Positions 8,190-16,889 of a stretch of 64,000 bases of DNA are shown here, one piece after another. The stretch is from contig NZ_JAFBCL010000001.1 in NCBI RefSeq assembly GCF_016907655.1, forward strand, positions 1,550,001 to 1,614,000. Reading direction: 5' to 3'. Origin of the DNA: Saccharothrix algeriensis. GTDB taxonomy: Bacteria; Actinomycetota; Actinomycetes; Mycobacteriales; Pseudonocardiaceae. Each line of letters opens with the position of its first letter. Positions within the stretch are counted from its first letter, which is position 1. The notes under the pieces are model-generated. The model was not told the DNA's origin. It did not search any database and was given only the letters and a program-made list of their open reading frames with translations. The position numbers were made by a program, and so were the translations under genes.

Positions 8190-9439
8190 CGCATCCCCCG
8201 CTTGACCCGGTACGCCCGCAGCTGATCGAAGGTGCCGTCGTCGACGCCGTACTCCAACACCGGCGCCACCTGGTCGAACCAGGACGTCGTGGACGGGGTG
8301 ATGCCGCCGACCGCGGCCAGCATCGCGTCGGTGGTGACCGGCACCAGCTCGCCCCTGTCCATCGACTCGACCATCGCCTGCTGCAGGACGGTGGTCGCCA
8401 AGTGACTGAGGTCGGCGCCGGAGAACCCCTCGGTCGCCGCCGCGACGGCAGCGGCGTCGACGGCGTCGGCGGGCTTGCCCTCCAGCGCGCCCCGGACGAT
8501 CGCCGCCCTGGCGACCGCGTCCGGTGGCAGCACCAGCACCGTCTTGTCGATCCGGCCCGGTCGGCGCAGCGCGGAGTCGATGTCCCACGGCCGGTTCGTC
8601 GCGGCCAGGAAGTAGACCCCGTCGTTCGCGCCGGCCACGCCGTCGAGCTCCTCCAGCAGCTGGGTGACGAGCATCCGCATGGACTGCGACCCGCCGCCGC
8701 CGGAGGTGCGCCGTCCGCCGAGCGCGTCGAACTCGTCGAAGAAGATCACGCACGGCGCTGCCGCGCGGGCGTTGCGGAACACGCTCTGGACGGCCTTCTC
8801 GCTCTCCCCGACCCACTTGCTGAGCAGGTCCGCGAGGGTCACGTGGATGAAGGACGCGCCGAGGTCGCCTGCGATCGCCCTGGCGATGAACGTCTTGCCG
8901 CACCCGGGCGGGCCGTACATCAGCAGCGACCCGCCCGGCTTCTGCCCGAACGCCGCGGCCAGCTCGGGGTTGCGCAGCGGGGCCAGGAACGCGGTGTCCA
9001 GGTGCCGCTTGACCTCGGCGAGCCCCGCGACGTCGGCCAGCGTCACCGCCGGGCGTTCGGCGTCCCACAGCGACGCCGCCGCGGCAGCGCCGCTGTCCAG
9101 GCGGTCCTCGTCGGCCGGGGACGGAACCGGTTCCGGCCCGCTGCCCCCGGTCCGCGCCGCCGGCGCGGGGGGCGCGGCCGGGGGCGCCGCGCTCCCGGCG
9201 GGCGGCGGCGGGTTCGAGGTCCGCAACCGCGCCGCCATCAGCCGGGCGCGCAGCAGGCGGACCCGCGCCGGATCACCGCCGAGGGCTTCGAACGCCTTCA
9301 GCTCGGTGGCGGCGCGGTCCGGGTCCTGCCCCAGCAGCAGCGTGACGAAGTCCTCGCGCAGCGCCAGGTTGCCGGGGTCGGCCGCCACCTCGCGCGCGAT
9401 CACCTCGACGAAGCCGTCGTCCGGATCGGCGCCGTTCAC
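8186..9439 (-). CDS. AAA+ ATPase (Cdc48/FtsH/spastin-like)
   Basis: 417 residues from GTG 9439, which overlaps the TGA of the SseB-like gene. The N-terminal ~65 residues are helical, followed by a Pro/Ala linker (75-100) and one AAA domain: Walker A GPPGCGKT (176-183), pore-loop-like SKWVGESE (207-214), Walker B IFFDEFD (232-238), sensor ATNRPWD and arginine finger RRPGRID. The classic AAA lid follows. No protease domain, so it is a remodelling/unfoldase-type ATPase. Its operon partners (SseB-like and TPR) are probably its adaptor and client; function unknown. Confidence 0.85.
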   Translation of the reverse strand: MNGADPDDGFVEVIAREVAADPGNLALREDFVTLLLGQDPDRAATELKAFEALGGDPARVRLLRARLMAARLRTSNPPPPAGSAAPPAAPPAPAARTGGSGPEPVPSPADEDRLDSGAAAAASLWDAERPAVTLADVAGLAEVKRHLDTAFLAPLRNPELAAAFGQKPGGSLLMYGPPGCGKTFIARAIAGDLGASFIHVTLADLLSKWVGESEKAVQSVFRNARAAAPCVIFFDEFDALGGRRTSGGGGSQSMRMLVTQLLEELDGVAGANDGVYFLAATNRPWDIDSALRRPGRIDKTVLVLPPDAVARAAIVRGALEGKPADAVDAAAVAAATEGFSGADLSHLATTVLQQAMVESMDRGELVPVTTDAMLAAVGGITPSTTSWFDQVAPVLEYGVDDGTFDQLRAYRVKRGMR

Positions 9440-9879
9440 CGCCCGGTCCCTTCGCTCCAGCCCTTGAGCAGCCCCAGGTTCGCCATCGGGATGTAGTGGC
9501 CGAGCCGCGGGTGGTCCAGCGTCACGCCGAAGACACCGGACCTGCCGAACGAGGCGACGTAGTCGATCGCGGCCGGCATCGGCACGCCGAACAACGGCGC
9601 CGCGCCACCTTCCGGGTCGACCACCCCGAGGGCGCGGGCGGCTTCGCCCGCCCGTGCGGCGCTGCTGTAGAGGCAGATCATCGGCCCCTGCTCGGCGGCC
9701 ACGGCATAGGGACGGGGTTGGTCGGCCGAGCCACGCGCGATGAAGAACCAGTGCTCCAGCGCGGTCACCTGCCGCCACAGCGCGATCTGCGCCGTCGTGT
9801 CGCCCGCGGGCGCCGCTTTGACCGCCTCTTCGAGGCGGTCCAGCTCGGCGACCACCTCGGGGTCGTTGTCCCTGGTCAC
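9436..9879 (-). CDS. SseB-like domain protein
   Basis: 147 residues from GTG 9879, preceded by GAGGGAG at 7 nt; an in-frame ATG at 9894 is the alternative start. The region around ALEHWFFIARG, then ...CLYSSAARAGEAARALG, resembles SseB N-terminal domains, which often occur beside T7SS/WXG loci in actinomycetes. It is the first gene of the SseB-AAA-TPR operon with coupled overlaps. No signal peptide. Confidence 0.6.
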   Translation of the reverse strand: MTRDNDPEVVAELDRLEEAVKAAPAGDTTAQIALWRQVTALEHWFFIARGSADQPRPYAVAAEQGPMICLYSSAARAGEAARALGVVDPEGGAAPLFGVPMPAAIDYVASFGRSGVFGVTLDHPRLGHYIPMANLGLLKGWSEGTGR

Positions 9880-10427
9880 TCGGTTCTCCCTCATCTGCTC
9901 AGCGGTCCACGGTGGAGGTCGCGGCCCCGAACGCGCGCACCGGTCCGGTTGCCAGACCAGGGACAAGCATGCCGTCCAGCGCGGTGAAAATGAGGTTGGA
10001 CATGTCACTGCGGACCCGGTTTCTCCTCACATCGACCAGGCCGGCCCACTGCTCGTGCCACCCGTCATCGCGTCGAGCGATCACGACGCGAACCGGGTCC
10101 GATCACTCTTTGTGCCCGCGCAGTAATTCCCCGTCGTGCGGCCGGGCGCAGAAGGCCGTCGATTCCCCGAAGGACGGAGCCATGTGGACTTCACCGGTCG
10201 CGACCTCCAGGACCACCGCCCGAAGTGAGCAGAATCGAAGCAGACCGGATCCGGGGTGACCAGCGGAGCGCGCCGGCACGTCCACTGCCCGCCTGAGGCC
10301 CTGTGCGCTCCAGAGCACCTCCGAGGTGCCGCCGCAATGCCGCCGAAATGTCGGAAGACGTTCTGCCTGCCTCGCTGGGGAAAGCGGATCACGGCCGACC
10401 TCGACCTCGCCCCGCGGTGGTCGGGTT
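9880..10427. other. Intergenic region without supported gene
   Basis: This lies between the 3' end of the response-regulator gene and the start of the SseB operon. I found no protein match in any frame. The promoter of the SseB operon should be here, but no clear -35/-10 pair is evident. Confidence 0.4.
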
Positions 10428-11072
10428 TCAGTCCATGAGCCCGTGCTGCCAGGCCCAGATCGCGATTTCCACCCTGTTGCGGGCGCCGATCTTGCCCTGC
10501 ACGGACGCCAGGTGCGTCTTGACCGTCGACCGCGACAGGTAGAGCTCGTGCGCGATCTCGGGGTTCGTGCGTCCCCGGGACACGGCTCGGACGACGTCGA
10601 GTTCGCGGTCGGACAACTCGACCGGTGGCCGAGGAGGTGTCCGCCCGGACTCGCGCAGGTTCCGGATCAGCCGCAGGGTGACCTCCGGCGAGACCAGGGC
10701 GTCCCCGCGCGCCGCAGCGCGGACCGCAGCGACCAGCAGGGCGGGTTCGGCGTCCTTGAGGAGGAAGCCGAGAGCGCCGACGGTGAGCGCGTCCATGACG
10801 TACTCGTCGAAGTCGAAGGTCGTCACCACCACGACGCCGATCGGGTCCGGGACGTCGGGACCCGCGAGTTCGCGGGTCACCGCGAAGCCGTCCAAACCGG
10901 GCATGCGGATGTCCACCAGGCAGACGTCGGGACGCAGGGCACGGGCCGCGCTGACCGCCGCGGCGCCGTCGGGCACGTCGCCGACGACCTCGATGTCGGG
11001 CTCCTGGGCCAGGATCATGCGGAACCCCGCGCGCACCATGTGCTGGTCGTCGGCGATCAGGACCCGGATCAC
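10428..11072 (-). CDS. NarL/FixJ-type response regulator
   Basis: 214 residues. The receiver domain has the acidic pair IADD (8-9), phosphoacceptor Asp54 (VDIRMPG) and the conserved Lys in FLLKDAEP. The C-terminal LuxR-type HTH spans about 148-205 (LSDRELDVVRAVSRG...LSRSTVKTHL). The ATG overlaps the histidine-kinase TGA (ATGA). It is a cognate pair with that kinase, and probably controls the divergent ABC exporter genes at 12390-15637, since such pairs usually do; the 12287 palindrome is a candidate site. Confidence 0.9.
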   Translation of the reverse strand: MIRVLIADDQHMVRAGFRMILAQEPDIEVVGDVPDGAAAVSAARALRPDVCLVDIRMPGLDGFAVTRELAGPDVPDPIGVVVVTTFDFDEYVMDALTVGALGFLLKDAEPALLVAAVRAAARGDALVSPEVTLRLIRNLRESGRTPPRPPVELSDRELDVVRAVSRGRTNPEIAHELYLSRSTVKTHLASVQGKIGARNRVEIAIWAWQHGLMD

Positions 11073-12259
11073 CGATCACCACGCCCGTTCCGCCCGACCA
11101 GCGGGATCTCCGCCCGCACCTCCCAGCCGCGGCCCGCGGGGCCGGCTCGGAGCCTGCCGCCGAGCAGCTGTGCCCGCTCGCGCATACCGATCAACCCGTA
11201 CCCGGGGTCCTTCGCGGCCGAGGAGCGGACGCCGTTGTCCCGCACCGACAGGCTCAGCGAACGCTCGTCGCCGGTCACCTCGACGTCCACCCGGCTGGGG
11301 GCCTGCGCGTGCTTGCCCACGTTGGTCAGCGACTCCCGGACGATCCGCAGCACCGACCCGGCGATGTCGGGCGCCAGCCCGCCCACCCCGTCCACCGCGA
11401 CGACGACCGGCAGGCGGTACCCGGCGGCCAGCGAGCGCAGGTCGGCGTCCAGGTCACCGGTGGGCTGCGCTTCCCCGGTGGTGTCCCCGACGCCGCGCTG
11501 CGCGTCGTCGATGTGGCGCAAGGTGTGCACCAACCTGCGCATCGCGGTCATCGCCTCGCTCCCCGCGGCCTCGATGTCGGGCATCACGCGCTGTGCCACG
11601 TCCGGGCTGCTCGCCCGCTTCGCGGCTTTGGCCTGCACGATGATGCCCGTCAGGTGGTAGGCGACCAGGTCGTGCAGCTCCCGGGCCAGCGTCAGCCGCT
11701 CGGACTGCCGCGCGCCCTCGACGAGCACGCGGACGTCGCGGGCGCGGACGTGGTCGCGTTGCCGCAGGAACAGGCCGCCCGCTGCGGCGATGCCCAGCAG
11801 GAGCAGGGGCTGCGACTCCAAGCCGCCCTCTGCGGTCGTCACCTGGAACACCGGCCGCAGGTTCGACGCGACGAGCACGGCGGCGGCCAGCCCCACCGCG
11901 GTGGGCACGGCCCGCCTGCGGGGCGCGTAGCGGACGCACGCCAGCAGCGTCACGCACAGACCCGCCATGGCGGTCATCGCGATCCCGCCGAAGAGCCTGG
12001 GCCCGGGCTCGGCGACCAAGGCGGCGAGCACGGTCTCGCCGACGAGCAGCACGGCGCTGCCGCACGCCATGGCGACCGGGTAGCGGGTCGCGGCCACCGC
12101 GGCGGCGCCCAGGGCGGCGGCGAACGGGAGCTGCCACGCCGACAGCTCACCCGGCCCGCCGACCAGCGTCATCGCCTCGGCGGTGAACGCGGAGACCACG
12201 ACGAGGGCCACCGGCCAGTGCTGACCGGTCAGCGCCGACCAACCACCGAACCGCCCCAC
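11069..12259 (-). CDS. NarL-type sensor histidine kinase
   Basis: 396 residues from GTG 12259. Four to five membrane helices fill the first ~165 residues with no large extracellular domain, then a HisKA_3 dimerisation domain with His196 (ARELHDLVAYHL), then HATPase_c with the N-box-like ESLTNVGKHA and G-box DPGYGLIGMRER. It is likely an intramembrane sensor of envelope stress or antibiotic, as for kinases beside MacB-type exporters. The first gene of the kinase-regulator operon. Confidence 0.9.
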   Translation of the reverse strand: MGRFGGWSALTGQHWPVALVVVSAFTAEAMTLVGGPGELSAWQLPFAAALGAAAVAATRYPVAMACGSAVLLVGETVLAALVAEPGPRLFGGIAMTAMAGLCVTLLACVRYAPRRRAVPTAVGLAAAVLVASNLRPVFQVTTAEGGLESQPLLLLGIAAAGGLFLRQRDHVRARDVRVLVEGARQSERLTLARELHDLVAYHLTGIIVQAKAAKRASSPDVAQRVMPDIEAAGSEAMTAMRRLVHTLRHIDDAQRGVGDTTGEAQPTGDLDADLRSLAAGYRLPVVVAVDGVGGLAPDIAGSVLRIVRESLTNVGKHAQAPSRVDVEVTGDERSLSLSVRDNGVRSSAAKDPGYGLIGMRERAQLLGGRLRAGPAGRGWEVRAEIPLVGRNGRGDR

Positions 12260-12286
12260 CCGCCCAGCCTACCGCCAACCGCTCAT

Positions 12287-12319
12287 GGCCAACCGGCCGG
12301 TGATTCCGGCCGGTTGGCC
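12287..12319. promoter_or_regulatory. 33-bp perfect inverted repeat between divergent operons
   Basis: Two 14-nt arms (ggccaaccggccgg at 12287-12300 and its exact complement at 12306-12319) are separated by tgatt. It sits between the start of the histidine kinase (12259, minus) and the ABC ATPase (12390, plus). The position suits an operator for the neighbouring response regulator or a shared regulator; a hairpin in either 5' leader is the alternative. It argues against starting the ABC ATPase at the upstream ATG 12285. Confidence 0.6.
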
Positions 12320-12389
12320 CGATCCGGATGGCCGGGAAGGTCCACTAGGCCGATGGTCCGGCCGCCCACGCCCCGCCACGCTTCACCCC

Positions 12390-13166
12390 ATGTACCACCC
12401 AACCCGCCACGCCCCGCCACGCACCGGCCGCCCCGGACCCGCCGAGACCGCCGTCGCCGCGACGGGGCTCAGCAAGACCTACCCCGGTGCGAACGGCGGT
12501 GTCCCGGCCGTGGACGACGTGTCCATCGAGTTCGCCTCGGGCACGTTCACCGCGATCATGGGTCCGTCCGGTTCCGGCAAGTCGACCCTGATGCACTGCC
12601 TGTCCGGCCTCGACACGCCGACCTCGGGCCTGGTCGAGCTGGCGGGCGTCGACCTCACCGCGCTCGCCGACCAGGAGCTCACCAGGTTGCGCCGGGACCA
12701 CATCGGTTTCCTGTTCCAGGCGTTCAACCTGCTGCCCACGCTCACCGCCGAGGAGAACATCCTGCTCCCGCTGACCCTGTCGGGCGCGGCGGTCGACCCC
12801 GGGTGGTTCACGCTGCTGGTGACGGCGCTGGGCGTCGACCAGCGGTTGGGCCACCGCCCCGCCCAGCTCTCCGGCGGTCAGCAGCAGCGGGTGGCCGCCG
12901 CCCGGTCGCTGATCCACCGGCCCGCGGTGCTGTTCGCCGACGAGCCCACGGGCGCCCTGGACTCCAACTCCGGCGCCACGCTGCTCGGCTTCCTGCGGGC
13001 GATGGTCGACGACCACGGCCAGACGGTCGTGATGGTCACCCACGACGCCACCGCGGCGACTTACGCCGACCGCGTCCAGCTGATCGTCGACGGCAGGCTC
13101 ACCGACGTGGTCGAGGCGCCGACCCGCGCCCGCGTGCTGCAGGCGTTGAGCCGGGTCGGGGGGTGA
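12390..13166 (+). CDS. MacB/LolD-type ABC transporter ATP-binding protein
   Basis: 258 residues from ATG 12390. There is no good Shine-Dalgarno, so leaderless or an alternative start is possible; ATG 12285 would read through the palindrome. Walker A GPSGSGKST (58-66), Q-loop FQAFNL, signature LSGGQQQR (160-167), Walker B LFADEP, H-loop VTHD. It pairs with the FtsX-type permease downstream (GTGA overlap). Family role: extrusion of peptides/antibiotics or lipoprotein release rather than import. Confidence 0.9.
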   Translation: MYHPTRHAPPRTGRPGPAETAVAATGLSKTYPGANGGVPAVDDVSIEFASGTFTAIMGPSGSGKSTLMHCLSGLDTPTSGLVELAGVDLTALADQELTRLRRDHIGFLFQAFNLLPTLTAEENILLPLTLSGAAVDPGWFTLLVTALGVDQRLGHRPAQLSGGQQQRVAAARSLIHRPAVLFADEPTGALDSNSGATLLGFLRAMVDDHGQTVVMVTHDATAATYADRVQLIVDGRLTDVVEAPTRARVLQALSRVGG

Positions 13167-15637
13167 GGGCGGTGCCACCCACCCGGCCACGCCCGCCCAC
13201 CCTGCCGGCCGTCGCGCTGAAGCTGGCCAGGGGTCGCGGCGGGAGGCTCACCACGACCCTGGTCGCGATCGCGACAGCTGTCGCCTTCGCGGCGGCGATC
13301 GCCGTGCTCACCGGCTCGCTGCGCGCCTCGACGGAGGCGGCGGTGGCCGGGCAGGCCCGCGCCGCCGACGTCGTGGTCACCCCGCTGGGCCGCGGGGACA
13401 TCGGTCCGGCCGGCCACGAGATCGCCGCGGTGCCCGGGGTGCGAGCGGTGGAGCCGGTCCGGGAGGCTTACCTGGACGTGTCGATCGGCACGACTGCGAC
13501 GCTCGGCCGGGTCCGCTCGCTGCCGGGGACGCCGGAACTGCGCACGGTGACCCTCGTCGAGGGCGACTGGCCCGGTCCCGGCGCGGTGGTGGTGGACCAG
13601 GGGACCGCCTCGGACGCCGGCGTGGGCCCGGGGTCGTCGGTGGCGCTCCGGTCGCGGGACGGGGCGTCGACGTCGGCGGTCGTCTCCGGGCTGGTGGAGC
13701 TGCCCGTGTCGTTCGGCGACGACCTGCCCACGGTGCTCGCGGCGGACGCCGACGTCGCCGCCTGGACCGGCGCGAATCCCACTGCGATCTACGTGCTCGG
13801 CCGCGACGACCCCGCCGACCTGCGCGCCGCCGTCGCGGACGCGGTCGACAACGGCGTCGTGCGCACCGGGGCCGAGCAGGCCGAACGCGACGTGGCGGCG
13901 TTCACCGGCGACTCCGACGTGCTGACGACCGGGCTGCTCGGGGCCGCCGCGGTGGCGCTGGCGGTCGCGGCCATGGTCATCGCCAACACCTTCCGCGTGG
14001 TCGTCGCCCAGCGCGCCGGGGAGTTCGCCCTGCTGCGCTGCACGGGGGCGACCCGCGCGCAGGTCGCCCGCTCGGTGCTGATCGAGGCGACGGCGCTCGC
14101 CGTGCTGGGCGCGGCGCCCGGCGCGGCGCTGGGCGTCGGTGTCGGCCTCGGCGCCACGGCGCTGCTGGCCGCATCGAGCGCGGGCCTGCCGCTCACCGAG
14201 ATCACCGTGCCGGTGCCCGGGGTGCTGACCGCGCTTGCCGTCGGGGTGCTGGCGACCCTGCTGGCGGCGATCGGTCCCGCGCGCGAGGCCAGTCGCCACC
14301 GCCCGCTCGCCGCGCTGCGCGAGGTCGCCCTGTCGGTCGGCGATTCGCGGCCGGGCCGCGTGCGACCCGCCTGCGGGGCGCTGCTGCTGGTGGCAGGGGC
14401 GGCCGCGCTGGCCTTCGGGGCGAGCGCGGGCTCGGTGCCGATCACCGTCGCGGGCGGGTTCCTCGCCACCGCGGGGACGGTGCTGCTGTCGACGCTGACC
14501 ACGCCCGCGCTGGTCCGGGCCCTGCGCGGACCGCTGGCGCGCGTGGCCGGTCCCGCGGGCGGGCTGGCGTGGGTCAACCTGCGGCGCGACCCGCGCCGGG
14601 CCGCCGCGGCCTCCACCGCGTTGCTGGTCGGCGTCACCCTGGTGGCCACCGTCCTGGTCGGGATGGCGACGACCCGGGCGAGCCTGACCAGCGAGGTGGA
14701 GGCGCGCTACCCGGTCGACGCCGAGGTGCTGGCGCTGCGGCAGCCGTTGCCCGAGGAGCTGCCCCCGACGCTCGGCTCGATCGACGGGGTGCGCGTGGCC
14801 GCGGCGGTGCCGGGCACGAGCGCCGACATCGGTTCGCGCACGATGACCGTGCTGGCAGTGCCCGACGACGTCCGCGGCGTCGCGCGCGCCGGCCTGGTCG
14901 TTCCCGAGCGCGGGGAACTCCTGCTGCCGCCATCGGTGGCGCGCAACAACGACATCCGGGCGGGCGAGACGGTTCCGGTGCGCGGTCCCGGCGGCGTCGC
15001 GGACCTGCGCGCCACGCTCGCCGCCGCCGACCTCGGCGCGCCCCTGGTCTCCCGGGCCGATCTCACCCGCCTCGACCCCGACCCCGCCGTGCACGGCGTC
15101 TGGCTGCGCACCGAACCGGACGCCGCCGCCGCGGTCGTCGTGGAGGACGTCCGGCGCGCAATGGACGCCAGCGGGGCCGAGGCCATCGTCAACGGCGCGG
15201 TCCGGTTGCGCGACGCGTACGAGACCGGCCTCACCGTGGCGGGGCTGGTCGCCCTCGCCCTGCTCGCCGTCTCGGTGCTGATCGCGCTGGTCGGCATCAC
15301 CAACACGCTGACCTTGTCGGTCCTGGAGCGCAAACGCGAGTCCGCGCTGCTGAGGGCCCTCGGCCTGACCCGGCGCGGCCTGCGGACCAGCCTGGCCTGG
15401 GAGGCCGCCGTGCTCGCGGTCGTGGCCGCGCTGCTCGGCGTCGTCCTGGGATCGGTCTTCGGCGTCACGGCCGCGCGGAGCATGCTCGAGTTCGGCGACC
15501 GGACCGTCCCGGACCTGCCGGTCACCCAACTCGCGGCCCTGGTCGCCGCGACCGTGCTGCTCGCCGCGCTGGCCTCGGTGATCCCCGCCCGCCTCGCCGC
15601 GCGGGTGCCGCCCGCCCAGGTGCTCGCCTCGGAATGA
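13163..15637 (+). CDS. FtsX-family ABC transporter permease (two FtsX domains)
   Basis: 824 residues from GTG 13163, overlapping the ATPase stop (GTG 13172 is an alternative). One N-terminal TM helix (about 30-50) precedes an extracytoplasmic domain, then a first FtsX block of three helices with the coupling motif EFALLRCTGATRAQV. A single-helix pair and second extracytoplasmic domain follow, then a second FtsX block with ESALLRALGLTRRGL. This is the duplicated layout of actinomycete antimicrobial-resistance permeases. It forms an exporter with the upstream ATPase. Confidence 0.9.
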   Translation: MRAVPPTRPRPPTLPAVALKLARGRGGRLTTTLVAIATAVAFAAAIAVLTGSLRASTEAAVAGQARAADVVVTPLGRGDIGPAGHEIAAVPGVRAVEPVREAYLDVSIGTTATLGRVRSLPGTPELRTVTLVEGDWPGPGAVVVDQGTASDAGVGPGSSVALRSRDGASTSAVVSGLVELPVSFGDDLPTVLAADADVAAWTGANPTAIYVLGRDDPADLRAAVADAVDNGVVRTGAEQAERDVAAFTGDSDVLTTGLLGAAAVALAVAAMVIANTFRVVVAQRAGEFALLRCTGATRAQVARSVLIEATALAVLGAAPGAALGVGVGLGATALLAASSAGLPLTEITVPVPGVLTALAVGVLATLLAAIGPAREASRHRPLAALREVALSVGDSRPGRVRPACGALLLVAGAAALAFGASAGSVPITVAGGFLATAGTVLLSTLTTPALVRALRGPLARVAGPAGGLAWVNLRRDPRRAAAASTALLVGVTLVATVLVGMATTRASLTSEVEARYPVDAEVLALRQPLPEELPPTLGSIDGVRVAAAVPGTSADIGSRTMTVLAVPDDVRGVARAGLVVPERGELLLPPSVARNNDIRAGETVPVRGPGGVADLRATLAAADLGAPLVSRADLTRLDPDPAVHGVWLRTEPDAAAAVVVEDVRRAMDASGAEAIVNGAVRLRDAYETGLTVAGLVALALLAVSVLIALVGITNTLTLSVLERKRESALLRALGLTRRGLRTSLAWEAAVLAVVAALLGVVLGSVFGVTAARSMLEFGDRTVPDLPVTQLAALVAATVLLAALASVIPARLAARVPPAQVLASE

Positions 15638-15645
15638 CCGCCGGA

Positions 15646-15686
15646 GGGCCCGGGTGCGCGTGACGGTGCGCCGCGACCCCGGGCCC
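15646..15686 (+). terminator. GC-rich hairpin after ABC permease gene
   Basis: Perfect 9-nt arms gggcccggg (15646-15654) and cccgggccc (15678-15686) start 9 nt after the permease TGA. No T-run follows, as is common for actinomycete terminators. The rest of 15687-15933 holds no gene I can support. Confidence 0.5.
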
Positions 15687-15933
15687 GCGCCCGGAGCAGT
15701 GAGGAGGTGGAACGCGCCCGCCGGAGACCTCGACGCCCGGGCGGGACGCCTCGTCGACGTCCGGGGCGGCTGACTGCCACAGATCCTCCCGGCACGCATC
15801 GGCCAACTGGCCGGCCTCACCCGCCTGGGCGTGGCCTGTTGGCGGGTTGCCCCCTACCTGGGCGGTCGTAGGCTCGATTTGCTCCGGACTCGCCGATCGC
15901 GGTCCGGGCACCGCGAGCAAGGGGGGAAGACCA

Positions 15934-16584
15934 TTGAATTTGTGCCGCACCACCAGTGCCGAGTTAAGAAGGCTGACCGTTCCCGTTCCCGTTCCCGCGC
16001 CCGACGAGACGCTGCTCGTGCGGGTGCTGATCGAGCACCCGGTGATGCGAGCGGGGTGGGAATCGATCCTGGCCGCCATGTCCGACATCGACGTGATCAG
16101 CGACGAAGGGCCGCAACGGGATGACTGGGACCTGACGTTCATCGACCTGAACGACTTCGCCGGTCGGGACGCGCTCACCGCGGCGCCCGCCGAGCCGCTG
16201 GTCGTGGCCATGACGGAGGAGCAGTTGACCGACATCCTGCCGCACGCGCTCGGCGGGGTGGTGCGCGCCATGATCAGCCCGGAGGATCCGGTGGACGACA
16301 TACGGGCGGCGCTCAGCGCGAGCGCCCAGGGGCACCTGTGGGTGTCGGCGTCGCTGCGCGAGTCGCTGAGTGCGCCCCTCGAGGAGCAGGTGGCGCCGAC
16401 CGACGAGCTGACCGGCCGGGAGTTGGAGATGGCGCGGATGCTGCTGACCGGTGCGACGAACGCCGAGATCGCCGAGGTGTACGGGATAAGCGTGAGCACC
16501 GTGAAGTACCACGTGTCGAATCTGATGCGCAAGCTCGGCATCGCGCGCCGGTCCCAGATCGCACGGGCGTTGAACAGGTTCTGA
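15934..16584 (+). CDS. LuxR-family transcriptional regulator with degenerate receiver
   Basis: 216 residues from TTG 15934, chosen because a strong AGGGGGGAAG lies just upstream. Residues ~25-130 look like a receiver domain without a clear phosphoacceptor Asp in the usual context. The C-terminal LuxR HTH (about 150-205) contains TGRELEMARMLL and SVSTVKYHVSNLMRKL. A stand-alone regulator with no kinase beside it. It lies upstream of the RiPP operon and could control it or the DUF4258/DUF2283 pair; this is only a positional guess. Confidence 0.8.
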   Translation: MNLCRTTSAELRRLTVPVPVPAPDETLLVRVLIEHPVMRAGWESILAAMSDIDVISDEGPQRDDWDLTFIDLNDFAGRDALTAAPAEPLVVAMTEEQLTDILPHALGGVVRAMISPEDPVDDIRAALSASAQGHLWVSASLRESLSAPLEEQVAPTDELTGRELEMARMLLTGATNAEIAEVYGISVSTVKYHVSNLMRKLGIARRSQIARALNRF

Positions 16585-16587
16585 TCC

Positions 16588-16637
16588 GCGGACGGGTGCG
16601 GGGCCGGATCTCCGGATCCGACCCCGCACCCGTCCGC
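16588..16637. terminator. Strong bidirectional hairpin between convergent genes
   Basis: Arms gcggacgggtgcgggg (16588-16603) and its exact complement (16622-16637) enclose an 18-nt loop. It starts 3 nt after the LuxR stop and ends 7 nt before the stop of the convergent DUF2283 gene, so it can terminate both. Confidence 0.75.
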
Positions 16638-16644
16638 CGGCCGC

Positions 16645-16863
16645 TCAACCCTCGCCCGCGGCACCCGCGAGGAAATCCGCCGACAGGTGCCGCGAAGCGC
16701 CGTGCACCTCCACGCCGACGAGCCGGTCCTCCTTGAAGTCGAGGACGACCAGGGTGGGCACGGCCGGTGGCTCCAGTGGAATGCTCCGCCTACCGGGCGA
16801 CAGGGTTTCGTCGGTCAGATGAATGTAAGCCGAGTCCGTTTCCCGATCATGTGTGACGCGCAT
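16645..16863 (-). CDS. DUF2283 domain protein
   Basis: 72 residues. The N-terminal THDRETDSAYIHLTDE matches the DUF2283 pattern of short beta-rich proteins, and the body continues with VLDFKEDRLVGVEVHGAS. It lies 26 nt downstream of the DUF4258 gene in the same direction. DUF4258 and DUF2283 genes commonly sit side by side and are suspected toxin/antitoxin-like pairs. Cytosolic, no signal peptide. Confidence 0.75.
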   Translation of the reverse strand: MRVTHDRETDSAYIHLTDETLSPGRRSIPLEPPAVPTLVVLDFKEDRLVGVEVHGASRHLSADFLAGAAGEG

Positions 16864-16889
16864 GGGACCCAGCCTACCCCTCTTTCCAC

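Noticed and set aside
10081-10427. Coding extension of the response regulator beyond its stop
   Set aside because: The regulator frame ends with a stop at 10428 after a complete LuxR HTH, and the extension is in another frame.
11309-15637. A very long plus-strand open frame overlapping the kinase genes and continuing into the ABC permease
   Set aside because: Only the part from 13163 carries permease motifs. The upstream part is a low-complexity antisense reading of the kinase genes, typical of high-GC DNA.
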